From Thermovorax subterraneus (GTDB lineage: Bacteria; Bacillota; Thermosediminibacteria; Thermosediminibacterales; Thermosediminibacteraceae), in contig JAKIHM010000001.1 in assembly GCA_021608145.1 (NCBI GenBank), positions 186,001-250,000 of the forward strand: a stretch of 64,000 nucleotides of DNA, in the 5' to 3' direction. The translations under genes were made by a program, and so were the position numbers. The notes under the pieces were generated by a model. That model was given only the letters and a program-made list of their open reading frames with translations, did no database searches and was not told the DNA's origin. This document shows positions 9,926-18,549 of the stretch, in pieces. Position 1 is the stretch's first letter, and every line of letters starts with the position of its first letter.

Positions 9926-10683
9926 AAGAGATTCTTTTAAAAGTCCAAAAAGGCGAGCTTTCCGTTGACGAGGCCATGAACTTTTTAAAATACCTACCTT
10001 ACGAAGACCTGGGATTTGCAAAAGTGGACCATCACAGGGTTTTGAGAAAGGGGGTGCCCGAAGTCATCTTCTGCCAGGGCAAGACCCCGAAGCAGGTGGT
10101 GAGAATTGCGGAGCGGATGATGCAAAAGGGCACGAATATAATGGGCACCAGGGCAAGCTTAGAAATTTTTGAAGAAGTTAAAAAAGCGATCCCCGAAGCC
10201 GTATACTACCCCGACGCACGGATATTTGCGGTGATAAAGGAGCCGGCGCCGAAAAACAAAGGCATCATCGCCGTGGTCTCCGCCGGGACGTCGGACCTCC
10301 CCGTGGCTGAAGAAGCGGCGGTGACCGCAGAGCTTCTGGGCAACAGGGTGGAAAGGCTCTACGACGTGGGCGTAGCAGGGATACACCGGCTTTTCATGAA
10401 CATGGAAGTTTTGGAAAAAGCCCGGGTGATCGTGGTGGTGGCTGGGATGGAAGGGGCCCTCGCCAGCGTGGTAGCAGGCCTTGTGGACAAACCCGTTATA
10501 GCGGTGCCCACCAGCGTCGGATACGGCGCCAATTTTTCAGGCCTTTCGGCCTTACTCACCATGCTGAACAGCTGCGCCGGCGGCATCACAGTGGTGAACA
10601 TCGACAACGGATTCGGCGCGGGTCTTGCCGCCCATCAAATAAACAGGCTAGGAGGCAGGGAAGATGAAACTTCTTTACCTTGA
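9913..10683 (+). CDS. larB: NPN carboxylase/hydrolase LarB (copy 1)
   Basis: 256 residues with a C-terminal PurE-like AIR-carboxylase fold ([20 protein letters not shown], then [21 protein letters not shown] and PTSVGYG). LarB carboxylates nicotinic acid adenine dinucleotide and releases AMP, giving the bis-carboxylated pyridinium mononucleotide used by LarE. ATG 9913 lies inside the end of larE. The two copies in the window are almost the same protein (Ile/Val at about residue 84 is the difference I can see). Confidence 0.93.
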   Translation: MEKLKEILLKVQKGELSVDEAMNFLKYLPYEDLGFAKVDHHRVLRKGVPEVIFCQGKTPKQVVRIAERMMQKGTNIMGTRASLEIFEEVKKAIPEAVYYPDARIFAVIKEPAPKNKGIIAVVSAGTSDLPVAEEAAVTAELLGNRVERLYDVGVAGIHRLFMNMEVLEKARVIVVVAGMEGALASVVAGLVDKPVIAVPTSVGYGANFSGLSALLTMLNSCAGGITVVNIDNGFGAGLAAHQINRLGGREDETSLP

Positions 10684-10795
10684 TTGCTTTTCCGGGATAA
10701 GCGGCGACATGTTTTTAGGGGCCCTTTTGGACCTGGGGATAGATGAAAGGGATTTTATTGCGGAATTGAAAAAACTTCCGCTTTCCGGAAAATAA
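10664..10795 (+). pseudogene. larC: larC fragment (first 42 codons)
   Basis: Starts like full LarC ([19 protein letters not shown]) but leaves the repeat at 10789 and stops after 43 residues at TAA 10793-10795. The complete gene is at 30186-31358. The break is where the direct repeat ends, so it reflects the integration event rather than random decay. Confidence 0.93.
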
Positions 10796-10899
10796 GTGCT
10801 AGCATTCCTGTAATAATTTAAAATAACTTTTGTAAAAACAAAACCCTCCTGGTAAAAAATATTTGAATACAAAATCACTAACCTAGGAGGGCGATAGGT

Positions 10900-11106
10900 A
10901 TGAACAAAATCGAAAAGCTCCTTTTAGTTCATAGTTTCGACGTAATTTTCGACGGGATCGACTTTGCCAAAAAGAACCACTATACAAGGATTGTAAACCA
11001 TATCGGACTCGAACCAGTAAAGTTTTTCAGGTTTAATAATAGCAGAAATGGATACTTTCGTCTAGTTTCAAAAATACTCGGGTCCGTGTCAAGATTTTGT
11101 AGATAA
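10900..11106 (+). pseudogene. IS110-family transposase fragment
   Basis: The start resembles IS110-type transposases: MNKIEKLLLVHSFDVI, then a GIDFAKKNHYTRIVNHIGLEPVKFF segment carrying the first catalytic Asp of the RuvC-like domain. Only about 68 codons remain, against roughly 400 in a complete gene. It has its own CCTAGGAGGG ribosome site. It is the first recognisable object after the larC break. Confidence 0.6.
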
Positions 11107-11667
11107 AAATTTTTTCAAGATAACCCCACCACTATTTGAGTCTAGTTGAAAAAAACTTAATGTCTAATATTACTATTTTTGCAAAATAATAACATCAAAG
11201 TTGAATAATTATCTTCTCTCCAAACAGTTGCTTAGTTCAAAGCTATTCCTCAAATATGCCAAATCCTTTCTTCTAAATCATTGCCGAAAAGTTGGGACGG
11301 CTTAATTCCTTAAGCACATATTTTATCCATGGCTTGCTCGCGTAGGGCCCATTTAAAATCGGCAGTGAAACCCTAAGCCACTTTTCTATGTCTTCTACTT
11401 TTGCTTTCTTTTTCTCTCTCGTTTGAGTTATCACCGTTACTATCTCTTTTATTTCTTTCTGTTTTCATGGGCCAACGCACCGCGCCTGCCAGGTGTCGAA
11501 TATTTAACATAAGACCTCACACTCCTTTTGGTGGTTTGTGTTGTGTTTTGGGTGGTGAGGTCTTTTTTTCTACGTTTATATGCCTCTTCCTTCTTAGGCT
11601 CTTACTTACTTAAATTTTACAATGCCAAATGTTGGTTTTAGTAATGGTACATTATAGTTACAAAATT
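11084..11667. other. Gene-poor left edge of the island with IS remnants
   Basis: The sequence GTGTCAAGATTTTGTAGATA followed by GATAACCCCACCA resembles the terminal repeat of IS256-family elements. On the minus strand near 11270-11400 a short open stretch (ending KYVLKELSRPNFSAMI) looks like a C-terminal remnant of some protein I cannot name. A terminator is at 11512-11569. No intact gene is seen. Confidence 0.4.
11512..11569 (+). terminator. Rho-independent terminator-like hairpin
   Basis: AGACCTCAC pairs with GTGAGGTCT and is followed by seven T; the loop is long (about 39 nt). Confidence 0.6.
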
Positions 11668-11682
11668 TTCGACAATATCGAA
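11668..11682 (+). promoter_or_regulatory. Palindromic operator, upstream catabolic operon
   Basis: TTCGACAATATCGAA is an inverted repeat TTCGA-N5-TCGAA. A near-identical 15-mer (TTCGATAATATCGAA) lies at 21259-21273 before the second operon, in both cases followed by ATAAATT or TAAATTTT. The 15-bp size fits an IclR-family site, and an IclR gene lies at 27461. Confidence 0.6.
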
Positions 11683-11748
11683 ATAAATTCTTTTATTTTA
11701 GCAGGAAATTAGAGAATTGTGATAGAATATAATTAAATAAACAGCAAT

Positions 11749-11786
11749 AATCGAACAGCATTCGGCATTAACGAAAGGATGGTCCT
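11749..11786 (+). promoter_or_regulatory. Second shared element before the first island operon
   Basis: AATCGAACAGCATTC...ATTAACGAAAGGATGGTCCT aligns with 21324-21358 (AATCGAAAGGCATTC...AATAACGAACGATCCTG). Here it runs into the ribosome site of the first gene. The role (start region, second operator or RNA element) is unknown; the conservation between otherwise different flanks is what marks it. Confidence 0.5.
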
Positions 11787-11787
11787 A

Positions 11788-12597
11788 ATGGATATCAGAG
11801 AGTTCTTATTTACTCCATTGAAAGAGCATAAGTTCATAGGGGAGATAATTGCTTTACAACCGGGAATTTTGGCGGGAACAGAAAAATTAAAGGAAGTAGC
11901 TCTGGAATTAGGTTTGGAACTACAATGGATTCTGCAAGAAGGGCAACATATTGCGTCAGGTAGCTGCGTTTGCCGGGCAACAGGTACAGCTTGGCAAATT
12001 GCTCGTGCAGAGGAGGAGCTATTAGGCTGTATCGGTAAGCCTTCGGGCGTTGCTACGGCAGCATCTGAAATAGTTTCTTTAGCTGGTGACAAGGTACGGG
12101 TAGTATGTGGTGCTTGGAAGAAAGTGCCCCGAGAAATACGGGCAGATTTGCGCAAAGCTATCGCGACGGGTGGTGCAGGAATCCGGATAGTAGACGAACC
12201 TTTTGTGTATTTAGATAAGAACTATATCCGCATGTTTGGAGGTATAATTCCGGCGATACGCCGTGCTCAGGAGCTTCAGGAAAGAGTGATTGTAGTGCAG
12301 TTACGAGGGGAGGGAAAAACTTTAGCTGAAGAATCGAGGGAAGCTGCATACGAAGGAGCTCACATACTCATGGTGGATACTGGGAGGATTGAAGATTTAA
12401 AAACGGTACAGGAAGTAGCCTTAAAAGAAGGTTTTCGCAACCAAATTAAATTAGCCTTCGCTGGAGGAGTTAATAAGAATAATGTACGAGATATTGCCAT
12501 AGCGGGGGCAGATATTGTGGATGTGGGACGTGCTATTATCGATGCTCCCTTATTAGATTTCCGTTTAGAAGTAATATGTAAGGCTAACGAGAGGTGA
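11788..12597 (+). CDS. Divergent QPRTase/ModD-like phosphoribosyltransferase
   Basis: About 269 residues with the nicotinate-nucleotide pyrophosphorylase (NadC/ModD) layout: N-terminal swapped domain, then EEELLGCIGKPSGVAT matching the family's helix, and a C-terminal TIM-barrel portion (IKLAFAGGVNKNNVRDIA, ADIVDVG). The substrate signature differs from NadC: the DTRKT site reads GAWKK, the HR pair is absent and KDNH reads LDKNY. It therefore probably takes another pyridine or pyrimidine-like acid. No nadA or nadB is adjacent. ATG 11788 gives better spacing to AAAGG than ATG 11779. It is the first gene of the island operon, 9 bp before the MoaB/CinA-like gene. Confidence 0.7.
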   Translation: MDIREFLFTPLKEHKFIGEIIALQPGILAGTEKLKEVALELGLELQWILQEGQHIASGSCVCRATGTAWQIARAEEELLGCIGKPSGVATAASEIVSLAGDKVRVVCGAWKKVPREIRADLRKAIATGGAGIRIVDEPFVYLDKNYIRMFGGIIPAIRRAQELQERVIVVQLRGEGKTLAEESREAAYEGAHILMVDTGRIEDLKTVQEVALKEGFRNQIKLAFAGGVNKNNVRDIAIAGADIVDVGRAIIDAPLLDFRLEVICKANER

Positions 12598-12606
12598 AGT
12601 CGATAG

Positions 12607-13521
12607 ATGAAATGGGACTTATTGGAGAAGACTACATTTTGGATAGAGGATATAGAGCTTGAGGGTGTAGACTTAACCCAAGTTTCAGCAGCTGCTGCTA
12701 GGGCCTTGGGATTGTCCGAGAATGAAGTTATGGTAGTAGATGTGCGGCCAGGAGTGGTAGCATTCGATGTACTCCGCCGCCACGTTCAAGCAGAGATGGT
12801 GGCCGGTAAGGGTAAGGAAGTACTAGAGAGATTAAGCGAGCTTCCTGGAGTTACCTTGGGACCTGCTGCTTCTGTGCATTCAGAAGGGGTACTAGGACTT
12901 ATCGCCTTGGAACCCGCTTTAGCTCACGAGATCTTAAAGACTTCGGAGAAGATGTCCCGGGAGATTGAAGAAGCCATAATGCGGCGGGCTCTGGTCTTTG
13001 CTTCTGGAAGTGAGCTTTTAGCGGGAAAGGTCCAGGATACTAATTCACCTTACATTATGGAGGCTCTCAGAAACGCGGGTTATAAAGTGAGCTTCGGGGG
13101 GATTCTGGAGGACGATTTAATCACCGTGGTGAACAGGTTAGAAGGTGCTATAGAACAAGGGTACGGTCTTATTATCACAACCGGTGGTGTAGGTGCGGAA
13201 GACAAAGATTGTAATATAGAAGCCATTCTGCGGTTGGACCCTCAAGCCCATACACCCTGGATACTCAAGTTTACACCGGATATGCGCCGCCATCATAAGG
13301 AAGGTGTTCGTATAGCAGTAGGCCGAGTTGGAGTCACAAGGTTGATTGCCCTTCCTGGTCCCCATGAAGAAGCAAAATTAGGGTGCCAGATACTTTTGGA
13401 GTGCCTCAAACAAGGTGTAGATGATGCTGCCTTGGCCGAAAGAATCGCTTGTGTCTTGCGCCGCCGCTGGCAGGAGAAAGTGGGTAGTTGTGTTCATAAT
13501 AATTGTCATATAGAAAGATAA
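12607..13521 (+). CDS. MoaB/CinA-type molybdopterin-binding-domain protein
   Basis: 304 residues. The N-terminal ~125 residues are unassigned (it contains EVMVVDVRPGVVAFDVL). The C-terminal ~170 residues have the MoCF/CinA fold: FASGSELLAGKVQDTNSPYI, then GYGLIITTGGVGAEDKD and VTRLIALPGPHEEA. Such domains bind pterin or nucleotide substrates: Mog adenylylates molybdopterin and CinA cleaves pyrophosphates of nucleotides. Pairing with a QPRTase-like gene suggests a cofactor-nucleotide step, either for the W/Mo pterin of the AOR or for the pyridine nucleotide of the LarA protein; this is inference. A ~100-bp gap follows. Confidence 0.75.
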   Translation: MKWDLLEKTTFWIEDIELEGVDLTQVSAAAARALGLSENEVMVVDVRPGVVAFDVLRRHVQAEMVAGKGKEVLERLSELPGVTLGPAASVHSEGVLGLIALEPALAHEILKTSEKMSREIEEAIMRRALVFASGSELLAGKVQDTNSPYIMEALRNAGYKVSFGGILEDDLITVVNRLEGAIEQGYGLIITTGGVGAEDKDCNIEAILRLDPQAHTPWILKFTPDMRRHHKEGVRIAVGRVGVTRLIALPGPHEEAKLGCQILLECLKQGVDDAALAERIACVLRRRWQEKVGSCVHNNCHIER

Positions 13522-13622
13522 ACGTGGAGGAGGGAGCGTCCTACGGTGAAACAAGCTTCTTAATAGAAAACTTGCAACCTAAATTAAACCAACCCCAAAA
13601 ATTAAAATAGGAGGCTGTACAG

Positions 13623-14396
13623 GTGGATTTTCAAGCTGTTGCTAAAGAGTTGCTTAAAGCGGAAGTGGAAAGGAGGCCACTTGAGCCCCTTACTTCTACT
13701 TATCCCGGCTTGACGGTAGAAGAGGCTTACCGTATTCAACTTGCCGGGGTGGAAATGAAATTAAAACAAGGACGGAAAGTGATAGGTAAGAAGATTGGTC
13801 TTACTAGCAAGGCTATGCAGGATCTTTTAGGAGTCAAAGAACCTGATTACGGGCACCTTTTGGATCACATGCTTCTCTTAGAGGGTGAGCCCTGTCCGCG
13901 GGAAGAGCTGTTATGGCCCCGAGTAGAAGGAGAAATCGCCTTTATACTTAAAGATACTTTAAAAGGTCCGGGAGTTACCATTGCCGATGTCTTTCGTGCT
14001 ACAGAAGGTGTGATGCCGGCTATTGAAATAGTGGATAGCCGAATACGTGACTGGAAAATTAAGCTTCCTGACACGATAGCAGATAATGCTTCCAGTGCAC
14101 GGTTTGTGTTGGGCAGCCGTATGATACCGGTCAAAGATCTTGACCTTCGCCTTATCGGCATGGTGCTGGAGAAAAACGGCCAGGTAGTCAATACTGGGGC
14201 TGGTGCAGCAGTCTGGGGACATCCTGCCGCGGCTGTAGCCTGGCTGGCCAATAAACTAGCTGAATTTGACATAGCCCTTGAAGCTGGCGAGATCATCTTA
14301 TCTGGAGCGGTAACGGCTGCAGTAGATGCGGTAAAGGATGACGTGTTTACCGTATCTTTCTACGGTTTGGGGACTTTAAGTTTACGCTTCGTCTAG
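13623..14396 (+). CDS. 2-oxopent-4-enoate hydratase family protein (MhpD-like)
   Basis: 257 residues of the FAH-fold hydratase family, which adds water to 2-hydroxypenta-2,4-dienoate to give 4-hydroxy-2-oxovalerate (or acts as a decarboxylase in related members). Metal ligands are visible as the ExE pair in WPRVEGEIAF (Glu102, Glu104) with EIVDSRI later. GKKIGLTS and DNASSARFVLG are typical family blocks. GTG start follows AGGAGG. It is upstream of the two enzymes that act on its product, so the lower meta-cleavage order (hydratase, dehydrogenase, aldolase) is complete. Confidence 0.85.
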   Translation: MDFQAVAKELLKAEVERRPLEPLTSTYPGLTVEEAYRIQLAGVEMKLKQGRKVIGKKIGLTSKAMQDLLGVKEPDYGHLLDHMLLLEGEPCPREELLWPRVEGEIAFILKDTLKGPGVTIADVFRATEGVMPAIEIVDSRIRDWKIKLPDTIADNASSARFVLGSRMIPVKDLDLRLIGMVLEKNGQVVNTGAGAAVWGHPAAAVAWLANKLAEFDIALEAGEIILSGAVTAAVDAVKDDVFTVSFYGLGTLSLRFV

Positions 14397-14449
14397 CGAA
14401 TAAGATTAGTACATGCTTTGCTATTTAATAAGGAAGGAGGATTATAGAA

Positions 14450-15325
14450 GTGGATCGTGTTAAGGTTGCGGTTATTGGTCCAGGTAATATCGGTTCTGAT
14501 CTTATGTATAAAATCTTACGCAGTCGCTATCTCAAGATGGAGCTCATGGCGGGAATTATAGAATCAGAAGGGATAAAAAGAGCGCGGGCTCTGGGTATAC
14601 GAACCACCACCGAAGGTATAAAGCCTGTTTTAGAAGATGAGAGTATAAAGATAGTTTTCGATGCTACTGGAGCCAAGCATCATTTACAACATGCACCTTT
14701 ACTTAAGGCGGCCGGGAAGATTGCTATAGATCTTACTCCGGCAGCGGTGGGTCCTTATGTAGTTCCGCCTGTCAATCTTAAAGACCTATATATGGAATCT
14801 AATTTGAACATGGTTACCTGCGGTGGGCAAGCTACAGTACCTATTGTATATGCCATAAATAAAGCGGCGGGAGCACACTATGCCGAAATTGTAGCATCTA
14901 TCGCCAGCAAAAGTGCCGGCCCAGGTACCCGGCAAAACATTGATGAATTTACTCAGACCACAGCTAAGGCCCTCTGTGCCATAGGAGGTGCTAAGAAAGG
15001 CAAAGCTATCATTATTCTTAACCCAGCAGAGCCGCCCATTATCATGACCAATACCATTTATGTAGAAGTGGAAAATCCTGACGAAAAAGCCATAAAAGAG
15101 GCAGTACTTAAAATGGTTAAAGAAGTCCAAAGTTATGTACCGGGCTACCGGTTGCGTGTTCCCCCTATAGTAGATGGACATAAAGTTACAACCATCATCG
15201 AGGTGGAAGGTGCAGGAGATTTCCTACCTAAATATGCAGGGAACTTAGACATCATAACCGCGGCAGCTGTAGCTGTAGCTGAAAAATTAGCTGCCCGGAT
15301 GTTAGGAAAGGAAGCGGTAGTATGA
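14450..15325 (+). CDS. mhpF: Acylating acetaldehyde dehydrogenase
   Basis: 291 residues, MhpF/DmpF type: NAD-dependent conversion of acetaldehyde and CoA to acetyl-CoA. The Rossmann motif is [13 protein letters not shown] at the N terminus; the catalytic Cys is in [13 protein letters not shown] (about residue 126). The C-terminal dimer region ([17 protein letters not shown]) is also typical. GTG start follows AAGGAGG. It overlaps the aldolase start by 4 bp, as expected for the channelled aldolase-dehydrogenase complex. Confidence 0.93.
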   Translation: MDRVKVAVIGPGNIGSDLMYKILRSRYLKMELMAGIIESEGIKRARALGIRTTTEGIKPVLEDESIKIVFDATGAKHHLQHAPLLKAAGKIAIDLTPAAVGPYVVPPVNLKDLYMESNLNMVTCGGQATVPIVYAINKAAGAHYAEIVASIASKSAGPGTRQNIDEFTQTTAKALCAIGGAKKGKAIIILNPAEPPIIMTNTIYVEVENPDEKAIKEAVLKMVKEVQSYVPGYRLRVPPIVDGHKVTTIIEVEGAGDFLPKYAGNLDIITAAAVAVAEKLAARMLGKEAVV

Positions 15326-16350
15326 ATTTGAAAAATGGAAATAAGTTTATCCATATAGTTGATACTACTTTACGGGATGGAAGCCATGCTGTATCACACC
15401 AGTTTACCCGTGAGCAAATAGAAGCTATTGCTGCTGGGTTAGATGCTGCTGGCATCGAATATATTGAGGTTTCCCACGGGGATGGTCTAGGTGGTTCTTC
15501 CTATAACTATGGTTGGGCTGCTTTAAGCGATGAAGAGATGCTTAAAGCCGCGTCCGGGGTAATAAAGAAAGCAAAATTAACGGTCCTGTTACTTCCCGGT
15601 ATAGGTACCCAAGAAGATTTAAAACTCGCAATTGACTGCGGCGCAAAAGCGGTCAGGGTGGCCACCCATGTTACCGAAGCCGATATCGGCGAACAACATA
15701 TTGGTCTAGCTAAAAAAATGGGCCTAGAAGCTTTTGGCTTCCTCATGATGGCTCATATGGTTCCACCGGAAAAGGTAGTAGAACAGGCACTTCTCTTTGA
15801 AAGTTATGGAGCAGATTATATTTATATAGCCGATTCGGCTGGTGCCATGCTCCCTGAGGATGTAAAAGCCCGGATAGGAGCGGTAGTGGAAAAAGTTAGG
15901 GTGCCGGTAGGGTTCCATGCCCACAACAATTTAACTCTGGCTACAGCCAATTGTCTGGCGGCTTTGGAGGCCGGGGCTACCTTCCTGGATGGCGCCTGCC
16001 GAGGCTTAGGTGCCGGTGCCGGCAATGCTCAAACCGAGGCTTTGGTTGGCGTGCTGCAGAAAGCAGGATACGAGACGGGAATAGACTTTTACAAGATTAT
16101 GGATGTGGCCGAGGATATTGTGGAGCCTATTATGCATAGGCCACAGGTGGTGCGCAATGCGTCTCTAATGCAGGGGTATGCAGGCGTATATTCTAGCTTC
16201 CTTCTTCATACTTACCGAGCAGCCGAAAAGTTTGGGCTCGATGCACGGGATATCCTTGCAGAGTTAGGGAGGAGGAAGATGGTTGGGGGACAGGAAGATA
16301 TGATTATTGATGTTGCCTATCAACTGGCAAAAAAGAAGGGAGGAAAGTAA
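15322..16350 (+). CDS. mhpE: 4-hydroxy-2-oxovalerate aldolase
   Basis: 342 residues, DmpG/MhpE type: splits 4-hydroxy-2-oxovalerate into pyruvate and acetaldehyde. HMGL-like TIM barrel starts with [15 protein letters not shown]; the metal-binding HAHNN is in [13 protein letters not shown] and [12 protein letters not shown] follows. The C-terminal part supplies the interface for MhpF. ATGA overlap with the dehydrogenase indicates translational coupling. Confidence 0.93.
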   Translation: MNLKNGNKFIHIVDTTLRDGSHAVSHQFTREQIEAIAAGLDAAGIEYIEVSHGDGLGGSSYNYGWAALSDEEMLKAASGVIKKAKLTVLLLPGIGTQEDLKLAIDCGAKAVRVATHVTEADIGEQHIGLAKKMGLEAFGFLMMAHMVPPEKVVEQALLFESYGADYIYIADSAGAMLPEDVKARIGAVVEKVRVPVGFHAHNNLTLATANCLAALEAGATFLDGACRGLGAGAGNAQTEALVGVLQKAGYETGIDFYKIMDVAEDIVEPIMHRPQVVRNASLMQGYAGVYSSFLLHTYRAAEKFGLDARDILAELGRRKMVGGQEDMIIDVAYQLAKKKGGK

Positions 16351-16352
16351 AA

Positions 16353-16973
16353 TTGAAGGTCGTGAATCTTATGGCGGTTGTAGATGAAGAGAAATGTAAA
16401 GCCTGCCGAACCTGCGAGCGGGTATGCCCGGTTCAAGCCATCAAAGTGGAGAACCGGAAGGCTATAGTAGATGCAGAGCAGTGCCGTGGTTGTGCGGCTT
16501 GTGAGCAGCGCTGCCCATACTATGCTATAACCATGGTCAAACGAGAAGAACCTGTAGAAGTGGCTATAAATATTGATGATGTAGATTACGACAAAGTTAT
16601 AAGTTTGTGCCGCTGTGCGAAGCTTAATCCTGAACAAATAATTTGTTACTGTACAGGAACAAGGGCAGAAGAAGTAGCTGCAGCCATCTTAAAAGGGGCT
16701 CGGTCGCCGGAAGATGTATCATTTATGACAGGGGCCCGAACAGGCTGCAAAGTGGAATGCATCCAGCCTATCTTAAGGCTCCTTAAGGCCGCAGGCATCG
16801 ACCCTGCACCACCTAAAGGTGGTTGGCAATGGTATGGCCAAACTCCTACGGTTTGGGATATACCGGAGAAAGTAAAGCAGAAGTATGCTAGCCGTGGCTT
16901 CTATTTTGATGAAGATATTAAACTTTTAGAGCGGGTGATAGAAGCCCCTTTACAAGGAAGGAGGGAAAATTAA
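16353..16973 (+). CDS. Ferredoxin fused to a BFD-like [2Fe-2S] domain
   Basis: 206 residues. Two 4Fe-4S motifs occupy residues ~15-57 (CKACRTCERVCP and CRGCAACEQRCP). After a linker, residues ~98-150 carry a BFD-like pattern: CYCTGTRAEEVAAAI then TGARTGCKVEC. The C-terminal 60 residues are unassigned. Such proteins pass electrons between ferredoxin and flavoprotein or metal-enzyme partners. It lies between the aldolase (2 bp) and the LarA-like gene (0 bp) and so is likely to be co-translated with both. The TTG start follows GGGAGGA. No redox enzyme sits directly next to it, so its partner is unknown. Confidence 0.85.
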   Translation: MKVVNLMAVVDEEKCKACRTCERVCPVQAIKVENRKAIVDAEQCRGCAACEQRCPYYAITMVKREEPVEVAINIDDVDYDKVISLCRCAKLNPEQIICYCTGTRAEEVAAAILKGARSPEDVSFMTGARTGCKVECIQPILRLLKAAGIDPAPPKGGWQWYGQTPTVWDIPEKVKQKYASRGFYFDEDIKLLERVIEAPLQGRREN

Positions 16974-18419
16974 TTGCGTGCGCCTATACCGCCTATACCC
17001 CCGCGAAAATCACAATATGGTATTGATCCTTCCCTGGTGAGGAAGAGGGTATGCGAGCTTCCGGGTATGACTTCGGTGCTTCTTAAGGAGCTCTTCCCGG
17101 ATTTGCCCGAGGTTATATACCCGGGTGAGGAGGGAGTAGCGACCATTCGTAAAGCTACGGAAGAAGCCTTACGAAATGTAGATATGAGTAAAATAAAGCC
17201 GGAACATTCGGTAAATATTTTGGCTTCCCATCACGGTTTTACTCTTCTGGGCGGTGAGCCATATGCGGAGATGCTCAAAACTATCAAGGATGTGATTGAA
17301 GCCCGGACAGGATGTAAGAATATTCGCCTTCGGGCCGGAGTGGGCTTGCGCTTCCGGGAGACGGAAGAATATATTAAACGGTACGGTCTAGATGAATATT
17401 TTGGCGGCAAAGCCATAGGTGTGGCTCCTATTGATGAAGGGATCCCCATCGAAACCGAGATCGGTACCCTCTATGGCATAAAGAAAATTTACGATGCCGA
17501 TTGGATCGTCCATGCCCACAATTCTGATGTGCGGGAGGTACATTTCCACCGTCAAGTTGACCGGGCGGTAAAGCCCTTCGGCATGTCCTATGCCCGTATT
17601 GAGACTCGTTCCACCTATCACCAGAACCTTGGTCCTCGCGCGGCCAACTTTACAGCTCGGGCTATCTTTGATTCGCCCTTTGTCCAGAGCAAGTTCGCCT
17701 TCGCCTGCTTCTTGATGGTGGCCCCTAACGGTATTATGGGCGTGGATGCAGATAACGATTTATATGCTTTGAACGACCGCGTAACCTATTTAGGGTGCCG
17801 TTACTACGGCAAGATGATGACCCTCTTTGGCGAGATAGACGAATGCATTGTTGCCTTAGACTTCCCCTGCCCGGTGGTCTATGTGTTCTCGGCCGGTGTC
17901 ATCTACGCCAACTTTGCGGGGGCTAATACCGACCTGTATGACCTGGATAATCCACTGCCCGGTTATACCTGGTACACCGAAGCCTTCTACGGCAAGCGGG
18001 GCAAGCCTTTGTTGGATGATATACCGCCCCTCAACCCGGCTATCAAGATGTGTGTTCACAATTATGCTTGGACCGGATATCCCAGCGCCTTCTTCAGCGA
18101 GCATATTCCTACGGTGGTAGTAGGCCGGGAGCAGGCTGAACTTTTCAACCGCGACCCACAAAACCTCAACTATATGAAGTATGCTGTGGTGGCCGAGACT
18201 ACGGAGGCGGCCATGGAATTCGCCTATAAGGTAACTGGTACTCGGAAGGTTTTGATCTTCGACGGCGCCATTGGCGGTATCAACTTAAGCGAACCCTTGG
18301 CCGAGTTCTTGCTCAAGCGGGCACCAGCGGTGAGCGAACGGGTAGAAAATGAGCTATTGCCTAAGTGGTTGCGACAGAGGGGGGTGGATCTGTCGCTTCT
18401 TAAACGTGCTGCTAGCTAA
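16974..18419 (+). CDS. LarA-family (DUF2088) nickel-pincer-nucleotide enzyme
   Basis: 481 residues. Assigned from pattern and context. In Lactobacillus LarA, His174, Lys184 (which covalently holds the cofactor) and His200 (Ni ligand) are spaced 10 and 16 apart; here His190, Lys200 and His216 (HFHRQVDRAVK, TYHQN) have exactly those spacings. The usual GxHRxxTEEE loop with catalytic His108 reads GLRFRETEEY, so Arg replaces that His. LarA enzymes racemise or epimerise 2-hydroxy acids; the altered residue suggests different chemistry or substrate. The gene lies on an island flanked by larE and larB, which make its cofactor. TTG start after GGAAGGAGGG. Confidence 0.7.
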   Translation: MRAPIPPIPPRKSQYGIDPSLVRKRVCELPGMTSVLLKELFPDLPEVIYPGEEGVATIRKATEEALRNVDMSKIKPEHSVNILASHHGFTLLGGEPYAEMLKTIKDVIEARTGCKNIRLRAGVGLRFRETEEYIKRYGLDEYFGGKAIGVAPIDEGIPIETEIGTLYGIKKIYDADWIVHAHNSDVREVHFHRQVDRAVKPFGMSYARIETRSTYHQNLGPRAANFTARAIFDSPFVQSKFAFACFLMVAPNGIMGVDADNDLYALNDRVTYLGCRYYGKMMTLFGEIDECIVALDFPCPVVYVFSAGVIYANFAGANTDLYDLDNPLPGYTWYTEAFYGKRGKPLLDDIPPLNPAIKMCVHNYAWTGYPSAFFSEHIPTVVVGREQAELFNRDPQNLNYMKYAVVAETTEAAMEFAYKVTGTRKVLIFDGAIGGINLSEPLAEFLLKRAPAVSERVENELLPKWLRQRGVDLSLLKRAAS

Positions 18420-18453
18420 GTACCAGGATATTAGGGCTCAAGGGTGGTTATAT

Positions 18454-18487
18454 GGGTATCTCTCCGATCAATAGCGGAGAGATACCC
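18454..18487 (+). promoter_or_regulatory. Intercistronic hairpin
   Basis: GGGTATCTCTCCG pairs perfectly with CGGAGAGATACCC across an 8-nt loop. There is no T run, so it is more likely an mRNA-stabilising or attenuating stem between the LarA-like gene and the transporter. Confidence 0.65.
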
Positions 18488-18549
18488 CCAAAAATGCACA
18501 GCCTCAAAATAAAGGGGCAAAAATAATATTAAAAACAGGAGGTAGAGTT

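Larger units (their letters stand above)
9087..10789 (+). repeat. 1.7-kb direct repeat, left copy (larE-larB-larC')
   Basis: Matches 28609-30311 colinearly with a constant 19,522-bp offset and no indels that I can see. Homology starts at the larE start codon (CGTTGAAAGAAATG in both) and stops at CTTTCCGGA inside larC. Most positions agree; differences are concentrated around 9676-9712. The left flank (recD2) is native and the right flank is foreign. Confidence 0.95.

Noticed and set aside
11788-12597. Ordinary quinolinate phosphoribosyltransferase (nadC)
   Set aside because: Key substrate residues (DTRKT, HR, KDNH blocks) are changed and nadA/nadB are absent.
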